Shown: positions 40,271 through 50,779 of the stretch, piece after piece | Numbering within the stretch: the stretch's first letter is position 1 | Layout of the letters: each line of letters starts with the position of its first letter | From: Bartonella schoenbuchensis R1 | Lineage (GTDB): Bacteria; Pseudomonadota; Alphaproteobacteria; Rhizobiales; Rhizobiaceae | Reading direction: 5' to 3' | Length of the DNA: 64,000 nt | Assembly (NCBI RefSeq): GCF_002022685.1 | Contig: NZ_CP019789.1 | Location: 868,001-932,000, forward strand | Position numbers and translations under genes: made by a program | Notes under the pieces: model-generated | Database searches by the model: none | What the model saw: the letters and a program-made list of their open reading frames with translations, nothing else | What the model was told of the DNA's origin: nothing

Positions 40271-43200
40271 TTAACTCAACTCTACATCAATCACACCATG
40301 AATTGCTTTTATAGCATTTGCTACCTGTAAATTTACCTTGTATCGCTTTGAAAGCATAACTTCAACTTCCCGTACCCCATTTTCTTGAATCAGAATAAAT
40401 GCCACCTCTCCATTGCCACCGGGCTTTAAATACTGCTCAATTTGTGGAAGAATGTCTGCTGTTTTTATAAAAAGGCGCATTGTTTTACAATCCCGTATTG
40501 ATTCTTTTTCTAAGGACTGAATAGTTTCAATACGTAAACCAATTCCTTCAGAGCGATCTTCTGCAATTACTGTAACAATAAAAGATTTTCCCGGTTCTAA
40601 CATATCCTCGTAAATAGAAAGCCCTTCAGAAAATATAACTGCCTCATAGTGCCCACTTGTATCAGAAAACTGAATAACCCCCATTTTTTTACCAGATTTT
40701 GTTTTGCGAATTTGCTTTGCCACAATGGTTCCAGCAAGCCGAGCAGCAGTCGCCCCTTTTTTTACTGCATCAGAAAAATCACTCCAAATTTGAACGCGTT
40801 TTTTTGTAAGAATAGTTTGGTATTCATCCAAAGGATGAGCAGAAAAATAAAAACCTATTACCTGAAATTCGTGATGAAGTTTTTCAGCCAAAGACCACGG
40901 AGATGCTTGCGATAAAATCAAAGGCTCTTTCGGCCCACCCATCATTCCAAATATATCAGTCTGCCCACTAGAATTATTATCAATAATACGAATAGCGCGT
41001 GCATTAAGAGTTCCAAGACTTGCCAGTAAAACCTCACGTGCAACTTGAAAACAATCAAGAGCACCTGCATAAATCAAACTTTCCATCGCACGTTTATTAA
41101 CAATACGAGGATCAATACGCTCACAAAAATCTTCCAGATCTTTAAAAGGCTTATCTCCCCGGCAAGCGACAATATGGTCAACTACTAAATCCCCAATACC
41201 TTTAATCGCAGCAAGGGAATAATAAATACACTTTTCTCCTATTTCAAAAACACGACACGATGTTTGCACACAAGGTGCAATAACTTCAATTCCCAGCCTT
41301 AATGCCTCACGTCGAAAATCATTCAACTTATCCGTATTTGTCATGTCACATGTCATGGAGGCAGCTAAAAATTCAACTGGGTGGTGTGCTTTCATATAAG
41401 CTGTTTGATATGAAACAATTGCATAAGCAGCAGCATGCGATTTATTAAAACCATAATCTGCAAATTTTGCTAAAAGGTCGAAAATAATATCAGCTTGATC
41501 TTTATCAATACCACCATCAACAGCACCCCTTACAAAACGTGTACGCTGTTTTTGCATTTCCTTATGGATCTTTTTACCCATAGCGCGGCGTAATAAATCT
41601 GCTTCTCCAAGAGAATAACCAGAAAGTACCTGTGCAATTTGCATAACCTGTTCTTGATAAACAATAACACCTTGTGTCTCTTTAACCAGATGATCTATTT
41701 TAGGATGAATAGAAGTAATTTCCTCTTTCCCATGTTTGCGTGCATTATATGTTGGAATATTTTCCATTGGACCAGGACGATAAAGTGCCACAAGTGCAAT
41801 AATATCCTCAATGCGGTCCGGCTTCATCCCAATAAGCGCCTTACGCATACCAGAACTTTCAACTTGAAATACACCAACTGTTTCACCACGCGCTAACATA
41901 GTATAAGTCGTTTCATCATTAAGAGAAATATGCGACAAATCTACCTTTACACCTTTTCGTGCAACAAAATCCGTGGCCATTTTTAAAACAGTCAGCGTTT
42001 TCAAACCAAGAAAATCAAATTTTACCAAACCAGCTTGCTCAACGCATTTCATGTTAAATTGGGTAACTGGCATATCAGAACGTGGATCGCGATACATTGG
42101 TACAAGCTCTGACAATGGCCGATCGCCGATAACAATTCCTGCAGCGTGGGTTGATGCGTGGCGGTAAAGCCCCTCAAGCTGAAGTGCTATATCCAACATG
42201 CGCCCAATAACAGGATTCTTTTTCTTTTCTTCCTTAAATTTAGGTTCATCTCGAATAGCCACTGCCAACTCAATATTACTGCCAGGCATAGAAGGAACTA
42301 ATTTGGTAAGATAATCAACCTGACGATAAGGTACTTCCAAAACACGTCCGACATCACGTAACACCGCACGTGCCTGTAATTTACCAAATGTAATAATTTG
42401 AGCTACTTGATCACGACCATATTTTTCTTGAACATATTGAATAACTTCTTCCCGCCGATCTTGACAAAAATCGATATCAAAATCTGGCATAGAAATACGA
42501 TCTGGATTGAGAAAACGCTCAAACAAGAGAGAAAAGCGCAAAGGATCAACATCAGTGATAGTCAAAGCATAAGCAACAAGTGAACCAGCGCCAGAACCAC
42601 GCCCTGGGCCGACAGGAATACCATGGCCTTTTGCCCATTTTATAAAATCCGAAACAATAAGAAAATAGCCAGGAAATTGCATACGTGTGATAACTGAAAT
42701 TTCATAATCCAGTCGTTGTTCATAATCTTCAACTGTATAACCTTCGGCCAAACCAATTGTTTCAAGGCGCATTTTTAAACCAACTTTAGCCTGATTTAAT
42801 AATTCCTTAGCTTCATCTTCTAAAGCAGAATCTGGATCTACAGAGCGTTCTGTAAAACGGGGTAAAATAGGTTTTCGAGTTGGTACAAAAGTATGACAAC
42901 GTAACGCAATTTCAACGCTATTTTCTAAAGCTTCTGGAAGATCAGAAAATAATGAAACCATTTCATCTTGTGATTTTAAATAATGATCTGGCGTCACACG
43001 CCTGCGATTTGGATTAGAAACAATCTGCCCCTCTGCCACGGCCATCAATGCATCATGAGCCTCGTACCCTTCTTTATTCAGAAAAAAAGCTTCATTGGTT
43101 GCAACAAGAGGAATTTCATGCTCATAAGCTAATTCAACAAGTGCGGCTTCAACTTTCCGATCGTAAGAACTATGTCGTTGTAATTCAACATAAAGACGAT

Positions 43201-43759
43201 CACCAAAAATTTGCTTCAAATAAGTTAAATGCTCAACAGCTCGCTCTTTTTTATTTTCTACTAAAGCCAAATTAATGGGGCCATTCCACCCCCCAGTTAA
43301 AGCAATAATTCCTTCATTTTGTGATAACAGCCAATCAGCCTTAATATGAGGAGGATCCGTATCACGTTTATCAAGATAAGCGCGACTAACAAGGCTAATC
43401 AAATGAGCATAGCCTGCTTCGCTAGCAGCAAACAGAACAATAGAAGCAAAATCAGAAGGGTTGCGTGGTTTGATTAAACGTGGATCACAATTTTCATGTT
43501 CAAAATCAATCGCAAGCTGACAACCAATAATAGGTTGCACACCATCTGTAAAACAATACTGAGAAAACTCTAAAGCACCAAACAAATTATTCGTATCTGT
43601 AATAGCTATTGCTGGTGCATGATCAGAAATTGCATGCTGAATAATTTGCCTGATTTTCAAAGCCCCTTCAAGAAGGGAATAAGCTGAATGAACCCTCAAA
43701 TGAATAAAGCGAGGAAGAGAATTTTTACTGTTTAGTATTTTGCTTTTTTTTGCTGGCAT
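40271..43759 (-). CDS. dnaE: DNA polymerase III alpha subunit
   Basis: DnaE is the replicative DNA polymerase. The 1162 residues begin with a PHP domain (LRVHSAYSLLEGALKI, AIAITDTNNLFGAL). The polymerase core has GPGRGSGAGSLVAYALTITD and the catalytic aspartates in MPDFDIDFCQDRR. Finger and beta-binding regions follow, including FADYGFNKSHAAAYA, and then an OB fold near the C-terminus. I chose the ATG at 43759; a GTG at 43765 also opens the frame. Confidence 0.97.
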   Translation of the reverse strand: MPAKKSKILNSKNSLPRFIHLRVHSAYSLLEGALKIRQIIQHAISDHAPAIAITDTNNLFGALEFSQYCFTDGVQPIIGCQLAIDFEHENCDPRLIKPRNPSDFASIVLFAASEAGYAHLISLVSRAYLDKRDTDPPHIKADWLLSQNEGIIALTGGWNGPINLALVENKKERAVEHLTYLKQIFGDRLYVELQRHSSYDRKVEAALVELAYEHEIPLVATNEAFFLNKEGYEAHDALMAVAEGQIVSNPNRRRVTPDHYLKSQDEMVSLFSDLPEALENSVEIALRCHTFVPTRKPILPRFTERSVDPDSALEDEAKELLNQAKVGLKMRLETIGLAEGYTVEDYEQRLDYEISVITRMQFPGYFLIVSDFIKWAKGHGIPVGPGRGSGAGSLVAYALTITDVDPLRFSLLFERFLNPDRISMPDFDIDFCQDRREEVIQYVQEKYGRDQVAQIITFGKLQARAVLRDVGRVLEVPYRQVDYLTKLVPSMPGSNIELAVAIRDEPKFKEEKKKNPVIGRMLDIALQLEGLYRHASTHAAGIVIGDRPLSELVPMYRDPRSDMPVTQFNMKCVEQAGLVKFDFLGLKTLTVLKMATDFVARKGVKVDLSHISLNDETTYTMLARGETVGVFQVESSGMRKALIGMKPDRIEDIIALVALYRPGPMENIPTYNARKHGKEEITSIHPKIDHLVKETQGVIVYQEQVMQIAQVLSGYSLGEADLLRRAMGKKIHKEMQKQRTRFVRGAVDGGIDKDQADIIFDLLAKFADYGFNKSHAAAYAIVSYQTAYMKAHHPVEFLAASMTCDMTNTDKLNDFRREALRLGIEVIAPCVQTSCRVFEIGEKCIYYSLAAIKGIGDLVVDHIVACRGDKPFKDLEDFCERIDPRIVNKRAMESLIYAGALDCFQVAREVLLASLGTLNARAIRIIDNNSSGQTDIFGMMGGPKEPLILSQASPWSLAEKLHHEFQVIGFYFSAHPLDEYQTILTKKRVQIWSDFSDAVKKGATAARLAGTIVAKQIRKTKSGKKMGVIQFSDTSGHYEAVIFSEGLSIYEDMLEPGKSFIVTVIAEDRSEGIGLRIETIQSLEKESIRDCKTMRLFIKTADILPQIEQYLKPGGNGEVAFILIQENGVREVEVMLSKRYKVNLQVANAIKAIHGVIDVELS

Positions 43760-44097
43760 TTTCACAATTTCCCATCACAACATAAATGCCAAATTGCAAC
43801 TATTATTTGTTTCATAATAAAAAGTACTCTAGTTCCCCCTATATTCAATCTATAATTTTAGCATTATCGTATATATGGAAAGTACTCCAATTCTCTTCAT
43901 ATCATATATAATATTACTGATATTAGCTACCCTTCTTGCACTGTTCTTACCACATTTGTTAATTTAATTTTTTATTCTTGTTATCCAAGGCTTAAAATTT
44001 AAAATAATGCAATTTATTCTCATAAACTGAGTAATTTATCCCCAAAAAGCTCCTCTAAAGTACTAGAAAAAATGAAAAGAGCAGGCTAAATTTCCTT
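43760..44097. other. Divergent promoter region of dnaE and recG
   Basis: This region of about 340 bases contains no gene. It holds the octamer AAAGTACT three times, at 43821, 43879 and 44057. The first two are part of a longer imperfect direct repeat (AAAGTACTCTAGTT and AAAGTACTCCAATT). Confidence 0.5.
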
Positions 44098-46206
44098 ATG
44101 TATTCAAACCTCTTTAATCTGTTTTCAACCTCTATCCGCACTCTTCCAGGAGTGAACCAAAAAGTATATCCCTTACTGGCTAAAGTTTTAAACACCAATC
44201 TCTCACAACATGAACCGACTATAATTGACCTGCTTCAACTGATGCCTCATTCCGTTATAGACCGAAGAATGCGGCCCGATATAGCTTTTGCACCAGAAGG
44301 AAAAATCGTTACTCTTGAAATCATCATTGATCAACACCGACCACCACTAAATAGTAACAACCGATCACCTTATCGTGTCATTGGTTATGATAAAACAGGA
44401 AGCATAAATTTAGTGTTTTTTCACGCTCAACGTTCTTGGCTAGAAAGACAGCTCCCTGAAGGAAAAAAAGTAATTGTATCAGGTAAAGTGGAACGATTTA
44501 ACGGGCAGCTTTCAATAGTTCACCCTGATCATATAGCCCCTAGTGAACAATTAAACCAGATGCCACTAATTGAACCTATCTATCCTTCTACCGCTGGGCT
44601 ATCAGCAAGAGCACTAAAACGCGCAATGCAAGGTGCTCTTGAGCGTATTCCTCTTTTGCCAGAATGGATAGAGAAAAATCTTAAAAAACAGCAACAATTT
44701 CCTTCTTTTTCTGATGCTTTGCATTGTATTCATGCACCGATAGACCCTAATGATTTGGCTTTAAAAAGTGCAGCACGTCAACGCCTTGCCTATGATGAAC
44801 TCCTTGCTGGTCAATTAGCTCTTGGTCTTGTACGTTTAAAAACAAAATCTCTTTCAGGTGCTTCTCGCCCACCAACAGGTGTCTATACAGAAAAACTGCT
44901 TGAATCTTTACCTTTTCAACTGACAAATGCACAAAAACAAGCAATACAAGATATTGCAAGTGATTTAGCTTCACCTGAACCTATGTTAAGACTCCTCCAA
45001 GGTGATGTAGGAACAGGAAAAACCGTAGTTGCACTAATGGCAATGGCACAAATTGCTGAAAATTCAGGTCAGTCAGCTCTAATGGCACCCACAGAAGTGC
45101 TTGCACGACAACATTTTACTATGATTGCTCCTCTTGCTGAAAAAATTGGTTTAAAAACAGTTCTTTTAACTGGACGAGAAAAAGGGAAATCACGCGTAAA
45201 TATTCTTAACGATATATTGTCAGGGAAAATCTCTATTATCATCGGCACCCACGCCTTGATACAAAAGAATGTTACTTATAATAACCTTGCTTTAACCATT
45301 ATTGATGAGCAGCACCGTTTTGGTGTAAATCAACGTCTTGCCCTTACAGCAAAAGGTCATAAACCTGACATATTAGTGATGACAGCCACCCCTATTCCAC
45401 GCACACTGGTGTTAACAGCCTTTGGTGACATGGATGTATCAAAAATTACAGAAAAACCAATTGGACGAAAACCAATCACTACAGCAACTCTCCCTTTAGA
45501 GCGGATTGATGAACTTATAGAGCGAATTGCAGTTGCGTTAGAAAAAGGAGAAAAACTTTATTGGATCTGTCCCTTGGTAGAAGAATCAGAAAACTTTCAA
45601 CTTACTTCGATTGAAAACCGTTTTGCCATTCTCCATAAACGATTTGGTGCATGTGTTGGTATGATACATGGAAAAATGTCTACCACTAAAAAAAATGCAG
45701 CAATAGCGTCTTTTAAATCTGGAGAAACATGTATTTTAGTTGCAACTACAGTTATTGAAGTGGGAGTAGATATTCCTGATGCCTCAATTATTATAATCGA
45801 ACATGCAGAGCATTTTGGTCTTTCACAATTACACCAATTGCGTGGACGCGTTGGACGAGGAGAAAAAAAATCTTCTTGTATTTTACTATATAAAGCTCCC
45901 CTTACAAAAACAGCTGCAATGCGTCTTAATATCATACGTAACACAGAAGATGGTTTTAAAATTGCTGAAGAAGACTTGCGTTTGCGAGGAGAAGGTGAGC
46001 TTTTAGGAACACGACAATCTGGTATGCCTGAGTTCCACATAGCAAACCTTACAGCGCACCATAAACTTTTGTTAATGGCAAGAAAGGATGCATGTTTATT
46101 CTTGCAACACGATTCTGATCTTTCCTCAGAACGGGGACAAGCTTTACGCTTACTTCTCTACCTTTTTAGACATGATGATGCCATTCAGCTTTTACGTTCA
46201 GGCTAA
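44098..46206 (+). CDS. recG: RecG ATP-dependent DNA helicase
   Basis: RecG reverses stalled replication forks and moves Holliday junctions. It is 702 residues long. An N-terminal wedge/OB domain is followed by Walker A LLQGDVGTGKTVVALMAM, the DEQH box TIIDEQHRFGVNQR, motif III MTATPIPRT, and QLRGRVGRGEKKS with the TRG-type C-terminal region LRGEGELLGTRQSGMPEF. The ATG at 44098 has no good Shine-Dalgarno site. glmS follows convergently. Confidence 0.96.
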   Translation: MYSNLFNLFSTSIRTLPGVNQKVYPLLAKVLNTNLSQHEPTIIDLLQLMPHSVIDRRMRPDIAFAPEGKIVTLEIIIDQHRPPLNSNNRSPYRVIGYDKTGSINLVFFHAQRSWLERQLPEGKKVIVSGKVERFNGQLSIVHPDHIAPSEQLNQMPLIEPIYPSTAGLSARALKRAMQGALERIPLLPEWIEKNLKKQQQFPSFSDALHCIHAPIDPNDLALKSAARQRLAYDELLAGQLALGLVRLKTKSLSGASRPPTGVYTEKLLESLPFQLTNAQKQAIQDIASDLASPEPMLRLLQGDVGTGKTVVALMAMAQIAENSGQSALMAPTEVLARQHFTMIAPLAEKIGLKTVLLTGREKGKSRVNILNDILSGKISIIIGTHALIQKNVTYNNLALTIIDEQHRFGVNQRLALTAKGHKPDILVMTATPIPRTLVLTAFGDMDVSKITEKPIGRKPITTATLPLERIDELIERIAVALEKGEKLYWICPLVEESENFQLTSIENRFAILHKRFGACVGMIHGKMSTTKKNAAIASFKSGETCILVATTVIEVGVDIPDASIIIIEHAEHFGLSQLHQLRGRVGRGEKKSSCILLYKAPLTKTAAMRLNIIRNTEDGFKIAEEDLRLRGEGELLGTRQSGMPEFHIANLTAHHKLLLMARKDACLFLQHDSDLSSERGQALRLLLYLFRHDDAIQLLRSG

Positions 46207-46580
46207 TTTTTTAAAAGCGTATTTACGAACAAAATTATCCAAAATTCTATTGCTAAAAAAAGTTTTAATCACCCTAACAAGAATGCTTTGCAAAAAAACT
46301 GTATATGAACCAAATGAATATCTGAGTTTAAAAACTTCTATTTTATATAAGTTATTAGAAAACAAATATATTATTTTCCTCACATCTCTTAAAAAAAACT
46401 ATCCTATTCTTCCTTATTAACTCAAACAGTAAATTGATAAATATTGTTTTTACAGTAAAAAAGACTTCAATTAGACAAGAAAATGCTTTCTTTAATAATA
46501 AATGCCAATCCTTAATTTATTACATATTAATTTCTAGCTTTAATTATTTTCTACACCTCCCAAAGATATAAAACTATTTT
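46207..46580. other. Intergenic between convergent recG and glmS
   Basis: About 370 bases with no supported gene. Short frames on both strands (for example 46198-46383 minus) have no start signal or recognisable content and overlap the recG end. No strong terminator hairpin was found. Confidence 0.5.
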
Positions 46581-48404
46581 TTATTCGACTGTTACCGATT
46601 TTGCCAAATTACGAGGTTGATCAACGTCTGTTCCCAATAAAACAGCTGTGTGATAAGCGATTAACTGAATAGGTAAAGTATAAATAATAGGTGCAATAAA
46701 TTCTGGAATCTCTGGTAAAATAATAGTCGATGAAGAACTAAAACGTGTAGCCTCCATTCCTCTTTTATCCGTTATCAAAATAATACGGCCATTGCGGGCT
46801 GCCACTTCTTGCATATTAGAAAAAGTTTTTTCAAACCATTTATCATAAGGTGCAATAACAATAACTGGTATTGTTTTATCAACCAATGCAATCGGTCCAT
46901 GCTTCAATTCACCCGCTGCATAACCTTCAGCGTGAATATAAGAAAGCTCTTTTAGTTTGAGTGCTCCCTCCAAAGCAATCGGATAAGAAGTACCACGCCC
47001 AAGATAGAGAACACCTTTTGCATTCACTAAATCACGACAAATGTGCTCAATTGTGTTATCAAGTTTTAAAACCTCATTTAAAATTCGTGGTATCTCTGCT
47101 AACTGTTGAACCAACCGCTGTTCTACCGTTTCTAAAAGGCGTCCACGTTGCTTAGCTGCACACAAAGCCATTGAAGCAAGTGTTGATAATTGACAGATAA
47201 AAGCTTTTGTTGAAGCAACACCAATTTCTGGACCAGCTAATGTTGGTAAAACAAAATCAGCTTCCCTTGCCATTGTTGATTGCTCAACATTTACAACTGT
47301 CGCTGTTTTTACACCGCAATCCCTACAGTAACGTAAAGATGCTAATGTATCTGCTGTTTCACCGGATTGAGAAACAAATACCGACAATGCATCAGTTGTC
47401 ATAGGTGGTTCCCGATAACGAAATTCAGAAGCCACATCATTATCAACACTTAAAGCAGCAAGACTTTCAAACCAATAACGTGCAACTAAGGTTGAATAAT
47501 AAGCAGTTCCACAACTTGCAAATAATAATCGGTTAACATTTTTCCAATCAATTGAATTTTTAAGTGGGCGAACTTTATAATTTCCAAGATCAAGATAACG
47601 CGCTAAATTATGAGAAATAACATCAGGTTGTTCAAATATTTCTTTGCGCATGAAATGACGATGACTACCTTTGGAGACAAACAAAGTGCCGTCACACAAC
47701 GTTGTAATGGGGCGCTCTGTCTGCTGATCGTCTGCATTATAAATTGTTACCCCTTTACGTGTAAGAACAGCCAAATCCCCATCTTCCATATAGCTTATAC
47801 GATTTGTAAATGAAGCTAAAGCAATTGCATCTGACCCTACAAAAAATTCATCCTTACCATAGCCAATCGCTAAAGGGGGGCCAGAACAAACAGCAATTAT
47901 CAGATTATCTTCACCTTCAAAAATAAGAGCAATCGCAAAAGCACCCTTTAATTTTTTCCAACTTGTGTATGTTGCTTCCTTCGGAGAAAGACCACCTTTT
48001 AACGCACGAGTAATTAAATGAGCAATAACTTCTGTATCAGTTTCCGTTTCAAAGATATAACCATCTTCGACGAGTTCTTTTCGCAATTCTACAAAATTTT
48101 CAATAATACCATTGTGCACAATTGCAAGCCGATCAGTCATATGGGGATGAGCATTGCGTTCTACGGGGACGCCGTGTGTAGCCCAACGTGTATGGCCAAT
48201 TCCCAAATTACCTTTTAAAGGTGTGTTTTTTAGTTTTTCTTCTAAATGAGCCAGCTTACCTTCGGCTCGAATACGATGAAGGTGCCCATTAAATACTGTT
48301 GCTAAACCAGATGAATCATAACCCCTGTATTCAAGACGTCTCAAACCATCAACCAGATAGGATGCAACAGGTTTATTTCCAACAATTCCGATAATTCCGC
48401 ACAT
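46581..48404 (-). CDS. glmS: GlmS, glucosamine-6-phosphate synthase
   Basis: GlmS makes glucosamine 6-phosphate from fructose 6-phosphate and glutamine, the first step to UDP-GlcNAc. The glutaminase Cys is residue 2 (MCGIIGIVG), which fixes the start at 48404 rather than the longer frame from 48473. YRGYDSSGLA follows. The isomerase half has two SIS domains with ASCGTAYYS, SQSGETADTLASLRY and GRGTSYPIALEGALKLKE, and it ends NLAKSVTVE. It has 607 residues. glmU lies upstream on the same strand. Confidence 0.98.
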   Translation of the reverse strand: MCGIIGIVGNKPVASYLVDGLRRLEYRGYDSSGLATVFNGHLHRIRAEGKLAHLEEKLKNTPLKGNLGIGHTRWATHGVPVERNAHPHMTDRLAIVHNGIIENFVELRKELVEDGYIFETETDTEVIAHLITRALKGGLSPKEATYTSWKKLKGAFAIALIFEGEDNLIIAVCSGPPLAIGYGKDEFFVGSDAIALASFTNRISYMEDGDLAVLTRKGVTIYNADDQQTERPITTLCDGTLFVSKGSHRHFMRKEIFEQPDVISHNLARYLDLGNYKVRPLKNSIDWKNVNRLLFASCGTAYYSTLVARYWFESLAALSVDNDVASEFRYREPPMTTDALSVFVSQSGETADTLASLRYCRDCGVKTATVVNVEQSTMAREADFVLPTLAGPEIGVASTKAFICQLSTLASMALCAAKQRGRLLETVEQRLVQQLAEIPRILNEVLKLDNTIEHICRDLVNAKGVLYLGRGTSYPIALEGALKLKELSYIHAEGYAAGELKHGPIALVDKTIPVIVIAPYDKWFEKTFSNMQEVAARNGRIILITDKRGMEATRFSSSSTIILPEIPEFIAPIIYTLPIQLIAYHTAVLLGTDVDQPRNLAKSVTVE

Positions 48405-48581
48405 TAGAAAGCTCCAATCTACATCCCTTAAGTTTATAACAGTCCCATAAACAATTAGACTAACCCCATTCAAAATTTTAAGCGACCATATGAAATAGAA
48501 TATGCTATGATCATAAAAAAGGATAAATTTTTATTATAATTGCTTAAGCCACCATAAAACAAAAAAAAGAAATTGAAATAT

Positions 48582-49930
48582 TTACTTTTTTCGTTTGTTT
48601 ATTGATAAACGTGTACGCAATTTTGTTGCACGATTTTCTTTTATTACCTGCCGTGCACGCCCTAAAGCCAAACTGTTTATAGGAACATCTTCAGTGATAA
48701 CACTTCCTGAAGCGATATAGGAATCTTTTCCTATAATCAATGGAGCAACAAGTGCTGAATTAGATCCAATAAAAACATTGTCATCAATCATAGTTTTATA
48801 TTTATGAAAGCCATCATAATTACACGTAATCGTACCAGCTCCGATATTAGTATGTGAGCCAATTTCTGCATCACCAATATAACTCAAATGGTTAATTTTA
48901 GCAGCTTCCCCTACCTTTGCTTGTTTAATCTCACAAAAATTTCCTACCTTAACTGATCGTGCTAACTCTGTCCCAGGGCGTAAACGTGCATAAGGACCAA
49001 TTTGTGTATCTGCACCAACAAAAGCCCCCTCTAAATAACTAAATGCGCGAATAACTGCACCAGATTGTACTTTAACCCCTGGTCCAAAATAAACATTTGG
49101 CTCAATCAGAACACCTGGTTCAATTTCTGTATCATAAGAAAAATAAACACTTTCTGGCTTCAATATTGTCACACCAGATAACATGAAATCACATGCTTTA
49201 CGTTTCTGCCATAAAGTATCAACTTCAGAAAGTTCAAAACAGTTATTAACTCCTATAACATTATTAAAAGGTACTTCAATGACTCGAACATCTAGCCCTT
49301 CACATGATGCAATAGAAACAATATCTGTTAAATAATATTCTTGCTGCGCATTATTATTATTAATTTTATCCAAGAGAGAAAGCGCATGCTTTCCATTAAT
49401 AGCCATTATTCCGCCATTACAAAAAGAATTCTTTTTCTCTTCATCACTTGCATCTTTTTCTTCTACAATAGCTATAAATTTACCATTTTTTCGATAAGGC
49501 GGCCATATCCCGTTGGATCAGGAGCATAAAAACCAGCCACAACAACATCTGCTCCCATAGCAAGAGGAGCGCGAATCCGTGTCAATGAAGTATGTTCGAT
49601 CAAAGGAGTATCACCAAAGATAATTAGAACATCATCTATTCCTTTTTGTAAAGCTAGTCGAGCAGATAAAACAGCATGAGCAGTTCCTAAACGCTCCTTT
49701 TGTTCAAAAATCATGACATCTTTTACACATGATTGAACAACTTTAGTAACATCTTTTCCACCAGCGCCCACGACAACTGCTAATTGTGAAAAACCTGCCA
49801 ATTCTACTTGTTTCACCACATGGCATATAAGCGGTAACCCTGCCACCTTATGAAGCACCTTGGGGAGAAACGACTTCATACGCGTTCCCTCCCCTGCCGC
49901 AAGAACAATAGAAAGACAACTTCTAACCAT
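48582..49930 (-). CDS. glmU: GlmU, bifunctional UDP-GlcNAc pyrophosphorylase/acetyltransferase, frameshifted
   Basis: GlmU acetylates glucosamine 1-phosphate and couples it to UTP. The N-terminal uridyltransferase starts [20 protein letters not shown], and the raw frame stops after GYGRLIEK at 49472. The downstream frame has [15 protein letters not shown], then a left-handed beta-helix acetyltransferase ([31 protein letters not shown]). One more base in the run of six at 49486-49491 joins them as [15 protein letters not shown], giving about 449 residues. As GlmU is normally essential, a sequence error is likely. It lies 14 bases after ccdA. Confidence 0.9.
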
Positions 49931-49944
49931 AAAACACACAAAAA

Positions 49945-50733
49945 TTAACGAAAAAAGCTAAACCAACGAGAAATATCATGCCAACTGATAGCTTCGACAT
50001 TGCTCAGTAAAGGATAATTTTCCAAAAGCCAAAATGAAAAGTTCTGAATATAACCCGTCAAAAATAAAATACCTGTAATAACCAGAAAAATACCAATAAT
50101 TTTTTCAACTTTTCCTAAATGAACACGAAAAGCTCCCAAAAACTTCATAAAACTGCTTGAAAACAAAGCTGCCAATACGAAAGGCACTGCGAGACCTAAC
50201 GAATAAAATCCTAAAAGGATAGCCCCCTCACCTACAGTTTCTTTTGTTCCTGCAAGCGTTATAATAGGCCCTAAGATTGGGCCAATACATGGTGTCCAAC
50301 CAAATGCGAAAGCTAAACCTATAACATAAGCTCCCAAAGGCCCAGTAGGAATTTTACGGGTCTGAAAACGTGCCTCCCGAGATAACAAGTTAATTTTAAA
50401 AACATGCAAAAAATTTAAACCAAAAATGATGATAATAATTCCAGCAGCAATAGCAAACCAATCACGATAATAACCAATAAATTTGCCAATTGTACTTGCA
50501 CTTGCCCCCAAAGCAACAAAAACAGTTGTAAACCCAAGCACAAAAGCAAAAACAGAAGATAAAAGTGCCAAGCGTACAGATGTGTTTCCATTCTCCTTTT
50601 CTGAACGAAAATCGTCAACACTAATACCAGCCATATAGCACAAATAAGGAGGAACTAACGGCAAAACACACGGTGATAAAAAAGATAACGCACCGGCAAA
50701 AAACACACTCAATATTGAAAATTCTAAAACCAA
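49945..50733 (-). CDS. ccdA: CcdA/DsbD-type thiol-reducing membrane protein for cytochrome c biogenesis
   Basis: CcdA carries electrons from cytosolic thioredoxin to periplasmic thiols needed for haem attachment to cytochrome c. It has 262 residues and six predicted membrane helices. The redox cysteines are in [19 protein letters not shown] (helix 1) and [14 protein letters not shown] (helix 4). The start appears to be TTG at 50733 with AGG upstream; no in-frame ATG precedes the first helix. It is probably co-transcribed with glmU downstream. Confidence 0.88.
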   Translation of the reverse strand: MVLEFSILSVFFAGALSFLSPCVLPLVPPYLCYMAGISVDDFRSEKENGNTSVRLALLSSVFAFVLGFTTVFVALGASASTIGKFIGYYRDWFAIAAGIIIIIFGLNFLHVFKINLLSREARFQTRKIPTGPLGAYVIGLAFAFGWTPCIGPILGPIITLAGTKETVGEGAILLGFYSLGLAVPFVLAALFSSSFMKFLGAFRVHLGKVEKIIGIFLVITGILFLTGYIQNFSFWLLENYPLLSNVEAISWHDISRWFSFFR

Positions 50734-50779
50734 AATTTTATACCTATTCTCAATTATAGTTTATATTCACAAATGATAA

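Noticed and set aside
40649..43275. Several plus-strand frames of 60-90 residues inside dnaE
   Set aside because: They are antisense shadows of an intact, well-recognised gene.
46088..46420. A 110-residue reading frame overlapping the end of recG
   Set aside because: Most of it shadows the recG coding frame, and the rest is AT-rich with no domain or ribosome binding site.
48405..48581. A glmS ribozyme upstream of glmS
   Set aside because: The 178-base glmU-glmS gap shows no ribozyme-like core, and this ribozyme is known mainly from Gram-positive bacteria.
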